NCBI GenBank assembly: GCA_964351395.1 | Contig: CAYGOF010000002.1 | Span: 310,001-374,000, forward strand | Reading direction: 5' to 3' | Origin: Imperialibacter sp964351395 | GTDB taxonomy: Bacteria; Bacteroidota; Bacteroidia; Cytophagales; Cyclobacteriaceae | Length of the DNA: 64,000 nt | Shown: one piece after another, positions 32,893 to 42,384 of the stretch | How the letters are laid out: each line of letters begins with the position of its first letter | How positions within the stretch are numbered: the first letter of the stretch is position 1 | Notes under the pieces: generated by a model | What the model was told of the DNA's origin: nothing | Seen by the model: the letters and a program-made list of their open reading frames with translations, nothing else | Databases searched by the model: none | Made by a program: the position numbers and the translations under genes

Positions 32893-34188
32893 ATGAAACT
32901 ATCCAAGTACACCTTCATCATCCTCCTCCTCGTGGTAGTCACCTCGCTGGGTGTGCTGCTATACAACCAGTACCGCATTCTCGAGCAGGACATCGACACC
33001 AATAAAAACGTCATGAGCATGGCGGTGCCCGACATACTCTCCGACCTCTACGACAACTCCATGTACAATGACGAGTTGAGAAACCTGGTCCATCAAATCA
33101 GCGGCACCGACTCCTTTGTATTTACCAATGCTTCTGAGCTGACAGATCCGCTCCAGCTAAAGCTTAAGACGGAGATCGACAAAGTACTGGCGCTTAACTA
33201 TCCCAAGCTCGAGTACAGGGTGGACGGCTATACCTCAAGTGAATATGGCTGCATGATCCACCGTGGAGACTGGCCCTTACAGGAAAAAGCAAAAACTGTA
33301 ATGGCGGCCGACAATCATCTTTGCTTCTGTATGATTTATAGCAAAAAGCTAGACATCGCCATGACCTACACCAACAAAGACGCAGCAGTGTTGGGAGAGT
33401 CCGCCGCTATTATTCGCAGCAGCCTGATCCTCATAGCAGTCATCCTCGGTGCCTTTGGGTATACCGTTTACACCATCAACAAGCAGAAGAAATTGTCGGA
33501 CCTAAAGCGCGACTTCATCAACAACCTCACCCACGAGTTCAAAACGCCCATCTTCTCCATTTCGCTGGCTGCCAAGTCGCTGAAGCAAAAAGAAGAAGTG
33601 CAAAACTCCGAGAAAATGACTTCCTATGTTAACCTTATCGGAGCGGAAACAAAGCGACTGCAAACCCAAGTCGACAAAATCCTGCAAATGGCCCTCCTAG
33701 ATTCGGGCAATCTGCACCTTGAAAAGAAAACCCTGGACTTGCACGACTTGATTCGCCAGGTCACCGATAGTTTCACTATGATTATTGACGAAAAGAAGGG
33801 CAAAATTCAGCTGAACCTGGATGCCAAAAGCTACCTGGTCACTGCCGACGAAACGCACCTTAAAAACGTATTGTACAACCTGATCGACAACGCACAGAAG
33901 TACACCAACGGGGCGCCAGAAATTGAAATATCTACCGCAGACACCGAACAAGGTGGCATTCTTCTGCTGGTGAAAGACAAAGGCATTGGCATCGACGAGC
34001 GAGTGCAGAAATACGTCTTCGATCAGTTCTACCGGTCCGAGCAAGGCAATATCCACACCATCAAAGGCTTTGGGCTGGGCTTAAGCTACGTTAAGCGAAT
34101 AGTAGAATTTCACAAAGGCACCATTAGCCTCAAAAGCCAACCCGGTGCTGGCAGCGAATTCAGTATCTTTTTACCCCAGCTATCATGA
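32893..34188 (+). CDS. Sensor histidine kinase with periplasmic cysteines
   Basis: 431 residues: membrane helix (residues ~6-24), periplasmic sensor (~25-172), second helix (~174-193), HisKA with His214 in NLTHEFKTPI, and HATPase_c (LIDNAQKYTN, DKGIGIDE, FGLGLSYVK). The sensor carries Cys120, Cys144 and Cys146 (HLCFCM), a pattern that could respond to thiol or sulfane-sulfur chemistry. It overlaps the response-regulator gene by four bases and is divergent from the sulfur operon, its most likely target. Confidence 0.9.
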   Translation: MKLSKYTFIILLLVVVTSLGVLLYNQYRILEQDIDTNKNVMSMAVPDILSDLYDNSMYNDELRNLVHQISGTDSFVFTNASELTDPLQLKLKTEIDKVLALNYPKLEYRVDGYTSSEYGCMIHRGDWPLQEKAKTVMAADNHLCFCMIYSKKLDIAMTYTNKDAAVLGESAAIIRSSLILIAVILGAFGYTVYTINKQKKLSDLKRDFINNLTHEFKTPIFSISLAAKSLKQKEEVQNSEKMTSYVNLIGAETKRLQTQVDKILQMALLDSGNLHLEKKTLDLHDLIRQVTDSFTMIIDEKKGKIQLNLDAKSYLVTADETHLKNVLYNLIDNAQKYTNGAPEIEISTADTEQGGILLLVKDKGIGIDERVQKYVFDQFYRSEQGNIHTIKGFGLGLSYVKRIVEFHKGTISLKSQPGAGSEFSIFLPQLS

Positions 34189-34871
34189 GCAGGATCCTAC
34201 TAGTTGAAGACGACCACAGCTTAGGGTATATCCTGAAGGAGTACCTGCAAATGCACAACTTTACTGTGGAGTGGACCAAAGACGGCGAAGAAGGCCTGAA
34301 AGCTTTCCAGCCTGGTAAGTTCGACATCTGTCTGCTCGATGTGATGATGCCCAAAATGGATGGGTTCGCCCTGGCAGATAAGCTGAAGGAACTTGACGCT
34401 ACCATCCCGCTAATCTTTCTCACGGCCAAATCGATGAAGATTGACAAGATGAAGGGTTTTAAGGCCGGCGCCGACGACTACATTGTAAAGCCCGTAGATG
34501 AGGAAGAGCTCATCATGAGGATACAGGCTGTCTTGCGACGCAGTGGAAAAGGTCGCTCAGGCACGGCCATGGAAAGCTACCAGATAGGCAGTAGCTACAC
34601 TTATCACATCAAAAACAGGCAGTTGTTGCTCGATGGCAACGCCCTCCATCTCACCAAAAAGGAAGCCCTGGTACTTCAAATGCTCTGCGAGACTAAAGGC
34701 CAGCTGGTGGAAAGCGACAAAATATTGAGAGAAGTGTGGGGTGAAAACACCTATTTCACCCGCCGAAGTATGGATGTATACATCTCCAAGCTCCGCAAAT
34801 ACCTCAGTGCCGATGAAAACGTAAAGATCCAGAACATGCACGGTAGTGGGTATATTTTGGAGGAGGGCTAA
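34185..34871 (+). CDS. OmpR-family response regulator
   Basis: 228 residues. Receiver with phospho-acceptor Asp52 (LLDVMMPKMDG), Asp9/Asp10 in LVEDDHS and Lys102 in IVKPVDEEE. A winged-helix trans_reg_C domain follows (LTKKEALVLQMLCETKGQLVESDKIL, RRSMDVYISKLRKYL, MHGSGYIL). Partner of the kinase encoded immediately upstream (four-base overlap). Predicted to bind the direct-repeat array at 32458-32543. Confidence 0.95.
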   Translation: MSRILLVEDDHSLGYILKEYLQMHNFTVEWTKDGEEGLKAFQPGKFDICLLDVMMPKMDGFALADKLKELDATIPLIFLTAKSMKIDKMKGFKAGADDYIVKPVDEEELIMRIQAVLRRSGKGRSGTAMESYQIGSSYTYHIKNRQLLLDGNALHLTKKEALVLQMLCETKGQLVESDKILREVWGENTYFTRRSMDVYISKLRKYLSADENVKIQNMHGSGYILEEG

Positions 34872-34962
34872 AAGTCATCGGCCGTTAAAAGGAAAATTTC
34901 ATTATATTAGAGAAATGACTTGTAGCCATGTCCAGTAATTTGCTGTCCTCAGAACAAAGTAA

Positions 34963-35790
34963 ATGAAGCTTTCTCTCTACAAACCGAAGCACCCCAAAGT
35001 AAACCATATTGTCGATTGCATCGGGTATGTTGAACTCTCCGAGGACGATTCGCTTGACGGTTGGTTTGGTCTCTTCCCTAATGGCTCCAGCAATTTGACC
35101 ATCTCTCTCAATGATCAGGAGCCGGTATGTTACCACAATAACCAAGGGAAATCATTGATCTATACTTCATGGAATTCACCGGTAGCTTTAAAAAGAACAA
35201 AGTCACTTAAGTTTATCAATGTTCAGTTCAAACCTTTTGGTGTTTACAGCCTCAAAGGCATTCCGATGAATGAGCTGCAGAATACGTCAATGTCATTGGA
35301 TCTCTTTGTCTCCCAAAGTGGCAGTGATGAGCTGTTGGATCGCATTTATAGGTCGCCAACTTTGACTGATCAATTTTTAGAAGTGGAGAAATTTCTTTCA
35401 ACACACATTAAACATACTTTGTGGGATGAACGCTTACCTTTCGTTGTCTCTCTGATAAAAAAACTAGACAGTCCTAGCGTAGACTTCTTAAGCGACGCGG
35501 TATGCCTTTCAACCCGCAGGTTCAGGGAGTTATTTAGCGCCCACACAGGGTTTAGTCCTGGCTTTTACAGAAAGACAGTCCGCTTCAATAAAGCATCAGC
35601 GCAAATGGTTAAGCAGCCCAACTTATCGCTGACTGAGGTGGCGTTAGCTAATTATTATTACGATCAGTCGCATTTTATTAAAGACTTCAAACTTTTTTCA
35701 GGCATCACCCCCTCTCAATTTCTTAAACAAAAAGCTAAAACCTCCGATTTTTACAATTTTGACATGCCAGATCTTAACAAATTTGCCTGA
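34963..35790 (+). CDS. AraC family transcriptional regulator
   Basis: 275 residues. The N-terminal domain (KPKHPKVNHIVDCIGYVELSEDD to NVQFKPFGVYSLKGIPMNEL) is of the DUF6597 type often found ahead of AraC domains in Bacteroidota. The C-terminal AraC domain ends with DQSHFIKDFKLFSGITPSQFLK. It is 47 bp upstream of a redoxin gene on the same strand, so a shared transcript or local control is likely. Confidence 0.88.
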   Translation: MKLSLYKPKHPKVNHIVDCIGYVELSEDDSLDGWFGLFPNGSSNLTISLNDQEPVCYHNNQGKSLIYTSWNSPVALKRTKSLKFINVQFKPFGVYSLKGIPMNELQNTSMSLDLFVSQSGSDELLDRIYRSPTLTDQFLEVEKFLSTHIKHTLWDERLPFVVSLIKKLDSPSVDFLSDAVCLSTRRFRELFSAHTGFSPGFYRKTVRFNKASAQMVKQPNLSLTEVALANYYYDQSHFIKDFKLFSGITPSQFLKQKAKTSDFYNFDMPDLNKFA

Positions 35791-35837
35791 TCAACCGAAT
35801 GCCATTGGGTTCGGGCAAACCTTTAAAAAAGATCTAA

Positions 35838-36713
35838 ATGAGAATATTGTTGGAGAAATTTTTTGCCTATTTGGTAGTTTTTTTGGTTTCAGGGGCGCTG
35901 ATAGGCTTCGCAGTTGTTGTTAACATAGGCTTGGTTGGGCTACCTGAAAACCTGAATCATTTCATCACCTTTGTCTCTATTGGCCTCGTTACTTTTTACT
36001 CACTGTCAATCACCAAGAACAAAGTAAGTCCCACAAGGATTTTGATGACGATCACCGCTGCTTGGCTTGCTCTATTTGTCCCCAAAGCCCTGATGTCGTC
36101 CTCAACTTTTACGCTGACTAACATCCCGTTTTTTATATCCTTCCTACTTGCTTTGGGCGCGGGTTACTCCTATTACAAAAAACGGGCGATGAAATTACCC
36201 ATTCTGATGGGCTTGATCCCGCTGATTCTTACACTGGGGCTAGCCTCAAAGTGGAACAATAAGGTGGTCTATGGAACGGTGAATGGCCAGGTCGAAAGTA
36301 TAAGTGCGCCTGCATTTAGTGTAACCAACAAAAGTGGGAGCATTCTCACTAATGCTTCAACGCAGGGTAAAATAGTGGTGATGGATTTTTGGTTTATCGG
36401 TTGCCCGCCATGCTGGGTGAAATTTCCTGAGTTGCAGCGAATTTACGAGCAATATCACACCAATGACCGGATAGTTTTTTACGCTGTCAATAGTCCCATG
36501 AGAAACGACAAGCCTGATCAATTGTTTACGTCTATCGAAGCCAAAAACTATACTTTTCCTGTAGTACGAGGCACGGAAGCGCTGATGAACGTTTTTGAGA
36601 TTGATTACTATCCCACAGTTATCATTATTGATGCCAGCGGAAATATGGTATTTAAGGGAGAAATCGAAGACGCAGAAAAAGTGATCAAGAACCTCTTAAA
36701 TAAAGGGGCATAA
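35838..36713 (+). CDS. Membrane protein with C-terminal thioredoxin-like (TlpA/redoxin) domain
   Basis: 291 residues. Four membrane helices in residues 1-140 resemble a DoxX/MauE-like helical bundle in size. They are followed by a periplasmic redoxin domain from about residue 150 (APAFSVTNKSGS) with the active site Cys-Pro-Pro-Cys in WFIGCPPCWVKFPEL and the cis-Pro segment EIDYYPTVIIID. Likely thiol-disulfide exchange at the outer face of the inner membrane. The substrate is unknown. Confidence 0.82.
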   Translation: MRILLEKFFAYLVVFLVSGALIGFAVVVNIGLVGLPENLNHFITFVSIGLVTFYSLSITKNKVSPTRILMTITAAWLALFVPKALMSSSTFTLTNIPFFISFLLALGAGYSYYKKRAMKLPILMGLIPLILTLGLASKWNNKVVYGTVNGQVESISAPAFSVTNKSGSILTNASTQGKIVVMDFWFIGCPPCWVKFPELQRIYEQYHTNDRIVFYAVNSPMRNDKPDQLFTSIEAKNYTFPVVRGTEALMNVFEIDYYPTVIIIDASGNMVFKGEIEDAEKVIKNLLNKGA

Positions 36714-36730
36714 TATAAAACCATCTCCCC

Positions 36731-36752
36731 CTAACGCAAGCATACGCTTTTT
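36731..36752 (+). repeat. Degenerate REP-like palindrome
   Basis: CGCAAGC then ACGCTT sits in a context similar to the RAYT REPs (CGCAAGCGTCCGCTT) but with several mismatches. It lies between the redoxin and hybrid-regulator genes. It may be an old relative or chance. Confidence 0.25.
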
Positions 36753-36819
36753 CAGGTTTAGTCCCGCTCCGGCATTAGCGCCAAAGGAGAACGTACTACC
36801 GCTGCTCCGCCGGCAAACG

Positions 36820-39800
36820 TCAACTCAACGAATCCTGGTAATCTGATGGGGAGGTGCCATAAGTGTCTTTAAAAACTTGCGAAAAATAAGAATGCGTTTC
36901 AAAACCTACAGCGAAGGCGACAGCAGAAATCTTGTCACCGGCTGATATCTTCTCCACAGCCCGTTGCAGGCGATACCTTTTAATCAGCTCACTTATTGAT
37001 ATGTCCAGCATCACTTTTATCTTCCTGCTGAGGGTACTTTTACTCATACCCATCGCCTCGGCAACGGCCTCTATTTTAAGTGTCCTATCTGCGAGGTTTC
37101 GTTCTACAAATTCGTAAAGTCTGGTTAGAAAGGCATCATTGACAGCCATGGGAGTGGCATTCGGCGTTGGTGGTAAGAGCTCATTCTTTAGATGGTCTCG
37201 CAAGTTTTGTTGTTTGATAAGCGCGTTTTGAATCCGTAGCTCCAGCTCGTACATATGAAAAGGCTTTGTGAGGTAATCGTCGGCCCCTGCCTCTAACCCA
37301 GACAGTTTCGACTCTTGCGCCGTTTTGGCTGTGAGCATGATAAAATGGATATGACTGGTTCTCAGATCTTGTTTAGCCCTGCTGCAGAGTTCATATCCGT
37401 CCATTTCCGGCATCATCACATCTGAAACAACCACATCTGGAAGGTATTCAAGCAACGCCTCTAAGCCTTCAACACCATTTTTAGCCTCAATGACCTTCCA
37501 GCTTTCTCTTAAGCTTTCAGCAACAAATGCTCTCAAATCATCATTGTCCTCCACAACCAGCGTAAGCGGAGAATCTTGTGAAAGGTTTGGAGTCTCTGCT
37601 TGTTCGTAAGTACTGCCCGCCATCACTGTCGGTCGATCAACCGCGATTTTAGGAATTGGCAACACTATCTGAAAAACAGAGCCACTTCCCACTTCGCTCC
37701 GTACCTCTATTTGTCCCCCCATCAAATCGGTCAGCTCTTTCACCAGGGACAGGCCAATACCAGTGCCTCCGTATGACCTGGTTGCACTATCGTCGACTTG
37801 AAAAAAGCGGTCAAAGAGCATGGGTAGTTGAGCGTCGGGAATGCCAATGCCCGTATCTTCCACCATTATTAGAATTTTTCCTCCTTTCATTTCTTCAATT
37901 ACCAAGGTCACCTTTCCACCTTTTGGGGTAAACTTGATCGCATTGCTTAACAAATTAGTAATGATTTTCTCCAGGTGACTTCTATCAAATTGGTAGTAGC
38001 CAACCGCTTTGGTCGAATCAAAAGACAGATCAATTTCTTTTTCCTGGGCCAATTCACTGAACTGCTCCACACAAGTTCTTCCTAACAAGCTAAGCTGACC
38101 GGTCGATACATGCTGCTGCATAAATCCTGCCTCCAATTTCGAAATATCAAGCAGCTCGTTTACCAGCTTAAGCAAATGGCTTCCATGCCGGTAGTTGTTT
38201 TGAAGAAGCTGTTGGATTTCGCCTGGGTAGCTATTTTTCCTTAATTGTCTTTCGAGAGGAGAAAGAATTAGAGCCAGCGGGGTTCTAAACTCATGGGTGA
38301 TGTTTGAAAAAAACCGAGTTTTGATATCGTCCATCTCCTTCAGCCGCTTTGCCTCTCTCCTGTTAAACTCTTCCTCCTGCTTTCTGACAAGTCTTTTTTG
38401 ATAACTTTTCCAATAAACAAACAAGAAGAAAACCGTTGCCAACAAGTAGATGGTGTAAGCCCACCAGCTTAACCAAAAGGGAGGGCTCACCTTGATGGTC
38501 AGCACTTTAATATTATCGCTCCATCGCCCATTGGTGTTCGTACTATTCAGCTGCAGGGTGTAGTTACCAGGAGCCAGATTATCGAACCGTATGGCCCGTT
38601 GATCACCGGCATCCACCCAATCCTGGTTGTAGCCAACGAGTTGATAACGGTAACGGATCGCCTGGGGATTGTTGTATTCCATCGCCGCCATTTCAAGGGC
38701 GATAGCATTCTCGTTGTACTTTAAGTCCAGGTGTTCAAGCAGGGCCAGGTTATTAAGCTTCTTATTATTTACTGAAAGTTCGGTAAGCTGTATTTCAGGG
38801 TGATAGAGATCCTCCTTAAAATATGCCGGATCAAACACTGAATACCCGACTGTGCCGCCCAATGCAATTCTACCATCAGGCAGCTGAAAACTATGATGGC
38901 GATTAAATTCACTTTCTACCAAACCATGTTGTTTTGAGTAATTGGTGAAAACCGAACGAAGTGTGTTGAACTTACTGATCCCATTAAAGGTCGATAGCCA
39001 AAGGTTACCCGACTGATCCGGCACGATAGCGCCGATACTATTATCACTTAGGCCGTCCTTCTTGGAATAAACTGAGATCGTTCGCAAGCTATCCTTGTTC
39101 CACTTAATGAGCCCGCCGCCTAGGGTCGAGATCCAAAGTGTAGACGGATCAATCGGGTCCTGACATAGTTCTACCAGACTGACATTGTCACTTGCGGGCG
39201 AAAATTGGCCAATTATTTCTCCCGACTTTAATTGATAGAGCTTGTTTTCTACTGAAATAACCCATTGGTTTTCATCATCAACCACCAGGTCATTGAGTTT
39301 CTCGACTTCAGGAAAAAAGTCACCAAATTTCTCCACAGTTGGAACAGCGCTGAGGTCATCCCATTTGTAAATAAACCCATCTCCGTCTATGCTCCAGAAT
39401 GCTTCAGTATTCCCCGCCAATCCGACAAAAAATGACGGGCTTTCTCGTTCAACTGGGACTTTCAACAGTTGCTGAGCATCAATACGATAAATCTCCTTTT
39501 TTCCGGTATACTGGTAATAATCGTATTTCAAAAGCGTACCGTAATTTTCACTTTGAAAATATCGTAAGCCATAGGCCCCACTTTTTACTTTCCATAAAGG
39601 AGGAATACTTTCTATTGACACGCCAATTTCGCGGGTCAAAACATCGACTAAGAAGTTAGCTTCGTATTTTTTACTGTTAAAAGAGGGCATGTTCAGGTCA
39701 ACCCGGAAAAGACCACCAGTATTTACACCAACCCAAAGCGTATTTGTTTTGTCAATCAAAAGACCGGTCGTTTGAAAGGTTTCCCGTTCAGGGTGTGCCC

Positions 39801-40737
39801 ATAGCGTAGTCACAGTGTCATCTTCCTCCAGCCTGAAAATGAACCCTTGATATTCAAATACAGGCCTTTTTTCAAGGTCTCGAATCATGAAAAAGATTTG
39901 GGTGAGTCGTATCTCAGGAACAATTGGTATCCTAACCTCTTTGAAATCAGAAGTTATGGAGTTAAAAATGAACAACCTGCTACCATAGCCGAACAGTACT
40001 CTTCCGCCTGCCAAACAAACGATAGGGCTTTTGTTTCTCGGCCCCGGCGCATATCCAAAACTTTCTGGGACTGGTATTTTACGAGCTATTTTTTCGCCTG
40101 GCGCCTTCCATTCTAAGCCCTCGGCAGTCATTGTCCAAAAGCCGCCAAGCGAATCGATGTCAAAGCCATAGATCTGTTCTGTTTCCTCGGTAGCTTCCTG
40201 AAAGAAATCAGACAGCGCTGCATCTGTAGAGTCAAATAAGTGGTAAAAAGGCTGATCTTTGATGTACCAGTGCTTTTTGGCGTTATCAGACAAAAAATAG
40301 ATCAACTTACTGGTTTTAAGACCCATTTTCAGCCTAAAATGATCGTCTCGGATACTTTTGACTGGCTTTACATCCTTCGTAATCTCAAAAGTCCTGGGGT
40401 TCATCAAATCCACCTTCATGTTAAAGTGAAGGATCCACAGCTTGTTTTGCTCATCCACCATTACGTCGATGATCTGGGAAGTCGACAAAGACAGACTGTC
40501 GTTGGCATTGCTATTGAACTGTAAAAAGTGTTTACCATCAAACCTGGCCAACCCATTCAATGTGCCCACCCAAATAAAACCATCATGGTCCTGGGCTAAA
40601 TACGAAACATAGTTTTGAGGCAGTCCATCCTCCGTTGTATAGTGCTGAAAATTAGAATAAAGGGGGCTGATGTTCTGAGCCTTGACACAAAAACCGACAA
40701 TCAACCAAATCAGGCTAAGAAAATACTTTGTTGGCAT
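36820..40737 (-). CDS. Hybrid two-component system regulator (propeller-kinase-receiver-AraC)
   Basis: 1305 residues. Signal peptide; two-component regulator propeller repeats (YTTEDGLPQNYVSYLAQDHDG, WVGTLNGLARFDG, WISTLGGGLIKWN, LSDNSIGAIVPDQSG); a Y_Y_Y domain (IRYRYQLVGYNQDWVDAG); a membrane helix (WWAYTIYLLATVFFLFVYW); HisKA with ITHEFRTPLALI; HATPase_c; a receiver with Asp in VVSDVMMPEMDGYEL; and a C-terminal AraC domain (AEAMGMSKSTLSRKI to TYGTSPSDYQ). This family senses oligosaccharides in the periplasm and switches on nearby glycan-use genes. The only candidate next to it is a divergent, decayed GH5 gene, so its present target is unclear. Confidence 0.93.
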   Translation of the reverse strand: MPTKYFLSLIWLIVGFCVKAQNISPLYSNFQHYTTEDGLPQNYVSYLAQDHDGFIWVGTLNGLARFDGKHFLQFNSNANDSLSLSTSQIIDVMVDEQNKLWILHFNMKVDLMNPRTFEITKDVKPVKSIRDDHFRLKMGLKTSKLIYFLSDNAKKHWYIKDQPFYHLFDSTDAALSDFFQEATEETEQIYGFDIDSLGGFWTMTAEGLEWKAPGEKIARKIPVPESFGYAPGPRNKSPIVCLAGGRVLFGYGSRLFIFNSITSDFKEVRIPIVPEIRLTQIFFMIRDLEKRPVFEYQGFIFRLEEDDTVTTLWAHPERETFQTTGLLIDKTNTLWVGVNTGGLFRVDLNMPSFNSKKYEANFLVDVLTREIGVSIESIPPLWKVKSGAYGLRYFQSENYGTLLKYDYYQYTGKKEIYRIDAQQLLKVPVERESPSFFVGLAGNTEAFWSIDGDGFIYKWDDLSAVPTVEKFGDFFPEVEKLNDLVVDDENQWVISVENKLYQLKSGEIIGQFSPASDNVSLVELCQDPIDPSTLWISTLGGGLIKWNKDSLRTISVYSKKDGLSDNSIGAIVPDQSGNLWLSTFNGISKFNTLRSVFTNYSKQHGLVESEFNRHHSFQLPDGRIALGGTVGYSVFDPAYFKEDLYHPEIQLTELSVNNKKLNNLALLEHLDLKYNENAIALEMAAMEYNNPQAIRYRYQLVGYNQDWVDAGDQRAIRFDNLAPGNYTLQLNSTNTNGRWSDNIKVLTIKVSPPFWLSWWAYTIYLLATVFFLFVYWKSYQKRLVRKQEEEFNRREAKRLKEMDDIKTRFFSNITHEFRTPLALILSPLERQLRKNSYPGEIQQLLQNNYRHGSHLLKLVNELLDISKLEAGFMQQHVSTGQLSLLGRTCVEQFSELAQEKEIDLSFDSTKAVGYYQFDRSHLEKIITNLLSNAIKFTPKGGKVTLVIEEMKGGKILIMVEDTGIGIPDAQLPMLFDRFFQVDDSATRSYGGTGIGLSLVKELTDLMGGQIEVRSEVGSGSVFQIVLPIPKIAVDRPTVMAGSTYEQAETPNLSQDSPLTLVVEDNDDLRAFVAESLRESWKVIEAKNGVEGLEALLEYLPDVVVSDVMMPEMDGYELCSRAKQDLRTSHIHFIMLTAKTAQESKLSGLEAGADDYLTKPFHMYELELRIQNALIKQQNLRDHLKNELLPPTPNATPMAVNDAFLTRLYEFVERNLADRTLKIEAVAEAMGMSKSTLSRKIKVMLDISISELIKRYRLQRAVEKISAGDKISAVAFAVGFETHSYFSQVFKDTYGTSPSDYQDSLS

Positions 40738-41117
40738 GGAATTTTGGTAGACGTATGATAATCAAAACAAAGCGCCAAATAAGTCCTTTGTCAGGCGATT
40801 ACACGACTATTCTGAAGCTGGTTTCCTAACTTATATAAAATTCAGTTGCAGAAGCTGATACGACAGATAAATTTCAGAAAAAAAGCAATATACAGCAAGC
40901 GTAAAAGTGGTCAACCTGGCCCATCAGTTTCAGTCGCCAGAAGTCGAGGTTTTGTCTGATAAGTTGTCTTCCGACAGCGCCAGTCTTCACACAGCCTTTT
41001 GTGTGTCAACAAGAGCTGAAAGCACAATTCCACTGCTGTTCACTTTCCGACACTGTTTTTTATAACTTGTGAAGTAAAGTACGGCACGCCAATGATAAAA
41101 AGATCTACTACGTTGTA
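40738..41117. other. Divergent intergenic region
   Basis: A/T-rich stretch between the hybrid regulator and the GH5 remnant, presumably once holding both promoters. No clear palindrome, RNA or ORF seen. Confidence 0.4.
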
Positions 41118-41884
41118 ATGTACATACCTGCCAAACGTCACCTTTTACCACTATTGGCTTGTTTTCTCGCATTGAATGTTGCCTGCAACGACGAAATGCC
41201 AGGTGATAGCACCCCTGCCACCAACACTGGCCGCTATCCAAACTACAACACCGACCCATTGCCACCTGACCCTACTGGAATGACATCGAACGCCTCACAG
41301 CTGGCTTCCAAAATGACGATTGGTTGGAATATGGGGAACACGCTTGAAGCCATAGGCGGAGAAACTGCCTGGGGTACTCCTATGGTCACTCCTGAGCTCG
41401 ATGAGCGAGTTGCCCGTTAATGAAGTGGAGAATCGGAGGATGCTGGAAATACACTACTATTCTCCATGGAATTTTTGCGGACTTGAAGCCGATGCCTACT
41501 TGGGGGAAGATGTTTTACTACTAGGGAGCTGCTTACCATTCGGCTACTGAAACGGATCGGAATACCAGCTGGGGTGAGGAAAACTACACGGTATGCGCCT
41601 TTCAACTGATGAAGGCAAAGTTCATCGACAAAGGTATACCCGTTATTCTGGGAGAATATGGCGCAATAAAAAGAACCAATCTCACAGGCGATGCACTTCA
41701 GCTGCACTTGAACTCCCGGGCCTACTACCATGAATTGGTAACGAAACAAGCCTTAGCATCGGGCATGGCGCCCTTCTTTTGGCACAATGGAGCGCTGGAA
41801 ATGGGCACGGGCATTTATGATCGTTGGGCCAACGATATTTCCGATGAACAAACGCTAGATGCTCTGATGAAGGGAATTGAATGA
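41118..41884 (+). pseudogene. Decayed GH5 family glycoside hydrolase (endoglucanase-like)
   Basis: The first 100 codons encode a lipoprotein signal (CFLALNVAC) and the GH5 entry motif MTIGWNMGNTLEA. After TPELDERVAR the text jumps, in another frame, to NEVENRRMLEIHYYSPWNFCG, so the central ~150-200 residues with the acid/base Glu are deleted. One extra T near 41500 breaks YWGKMFYY, and a Trp codon has become TAG (41522-41524). The rest is intact to the end (GAAYHSATETDRNTSWGEEN, VILGEYGA with the nucleophile Glu, ASGMAPFFWHNG). Once a secreted cellulase or mannanase-type enzyme, now dead. Confidence 0.88.
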
Positions 41885-42006
41885 GGTGACTTCGCCATTA
41901 GAAATTTCTTCACTTTCATTTCAATAACGCTGGAATAGCCGATGCAACATTTGTAAAGACTCGTGCTTCATTCCCTTTTTACAAAAAAACTCACAACCAT
42001 TGATCT

Positions 42007-42045
42007 ACCTAATCGTATTAGGTGTTATACCTAACGACATTAAGT
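42007..42045 (+). promoter_or_regulatory. Tandem palindromic operators for PadR
   Basis: Two 17-bp sites, ACCTAATCGTATTAGGT (42007-42023) and ACCTAACGACATTAAGT (42029-42045), lie 22 bp apart (two helical turns). The second abuts the ATG of padR. The half-site CCTAAT/ATTAGG has the style of PadR-family operators, so autorepression is inferred. Confidence 0.6.
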
Positions 42046-42384
42046 ATGATCTCTAAAGAAATGGTTGGCGCCTCCACTATCCCCATACTCTTGACTATCC
42101 TTCTCGAGGGTGAGAATTACGGATATGAAATCATCAAGAAAGTCAAAGAGAATTCTGGGGGTACTGTCGAATGGAGTGAGCCCATGCTCTATCCGGTTTT
42201 GCACAGGCTCGAGCGAAGCGGGCAGATAGAAGCCAACTGGCGAATTCTGGACAATGGAAGAAAACGGAAGTACTACAAGATTACCCCAGCCGGAAGAGCT
42301 GCGCTTGAATCGAAACAGGCTGAGTGGAAAGAAATGATCGTGCTGATGAGCAAAATGTGGAACCTTCAACCCGGAAGCATATGA
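42046..42384 (+). CDS. PadR family transcriptional regulator
   Basis: 112 residues from the ATG at 42046; a GTG extension to 42022 would place codons inside the operator. Winged helix with ILLEGENYGYEIIKKVKENSGG, EPMLYPVLHRLERSGQIEANW and RKYYKITPAGRAAL. It overlaps the next gene by four bases (ATGA). PadR/FtsX-type permease pairs are frequent in Bacteroidota, with the regulator repressing its own operon until a ligand is bound. Confidence 0.92.
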   Translation: MISKEMVGASTIPILLTILLEGENYGYEIIKKVKENSGGTVEWSEPMLYPVLHRLERSGQIEANWRILDNGRKRKYYKITPAGRAALESKQAEWKEMIVLMSKMWNLQPGSI

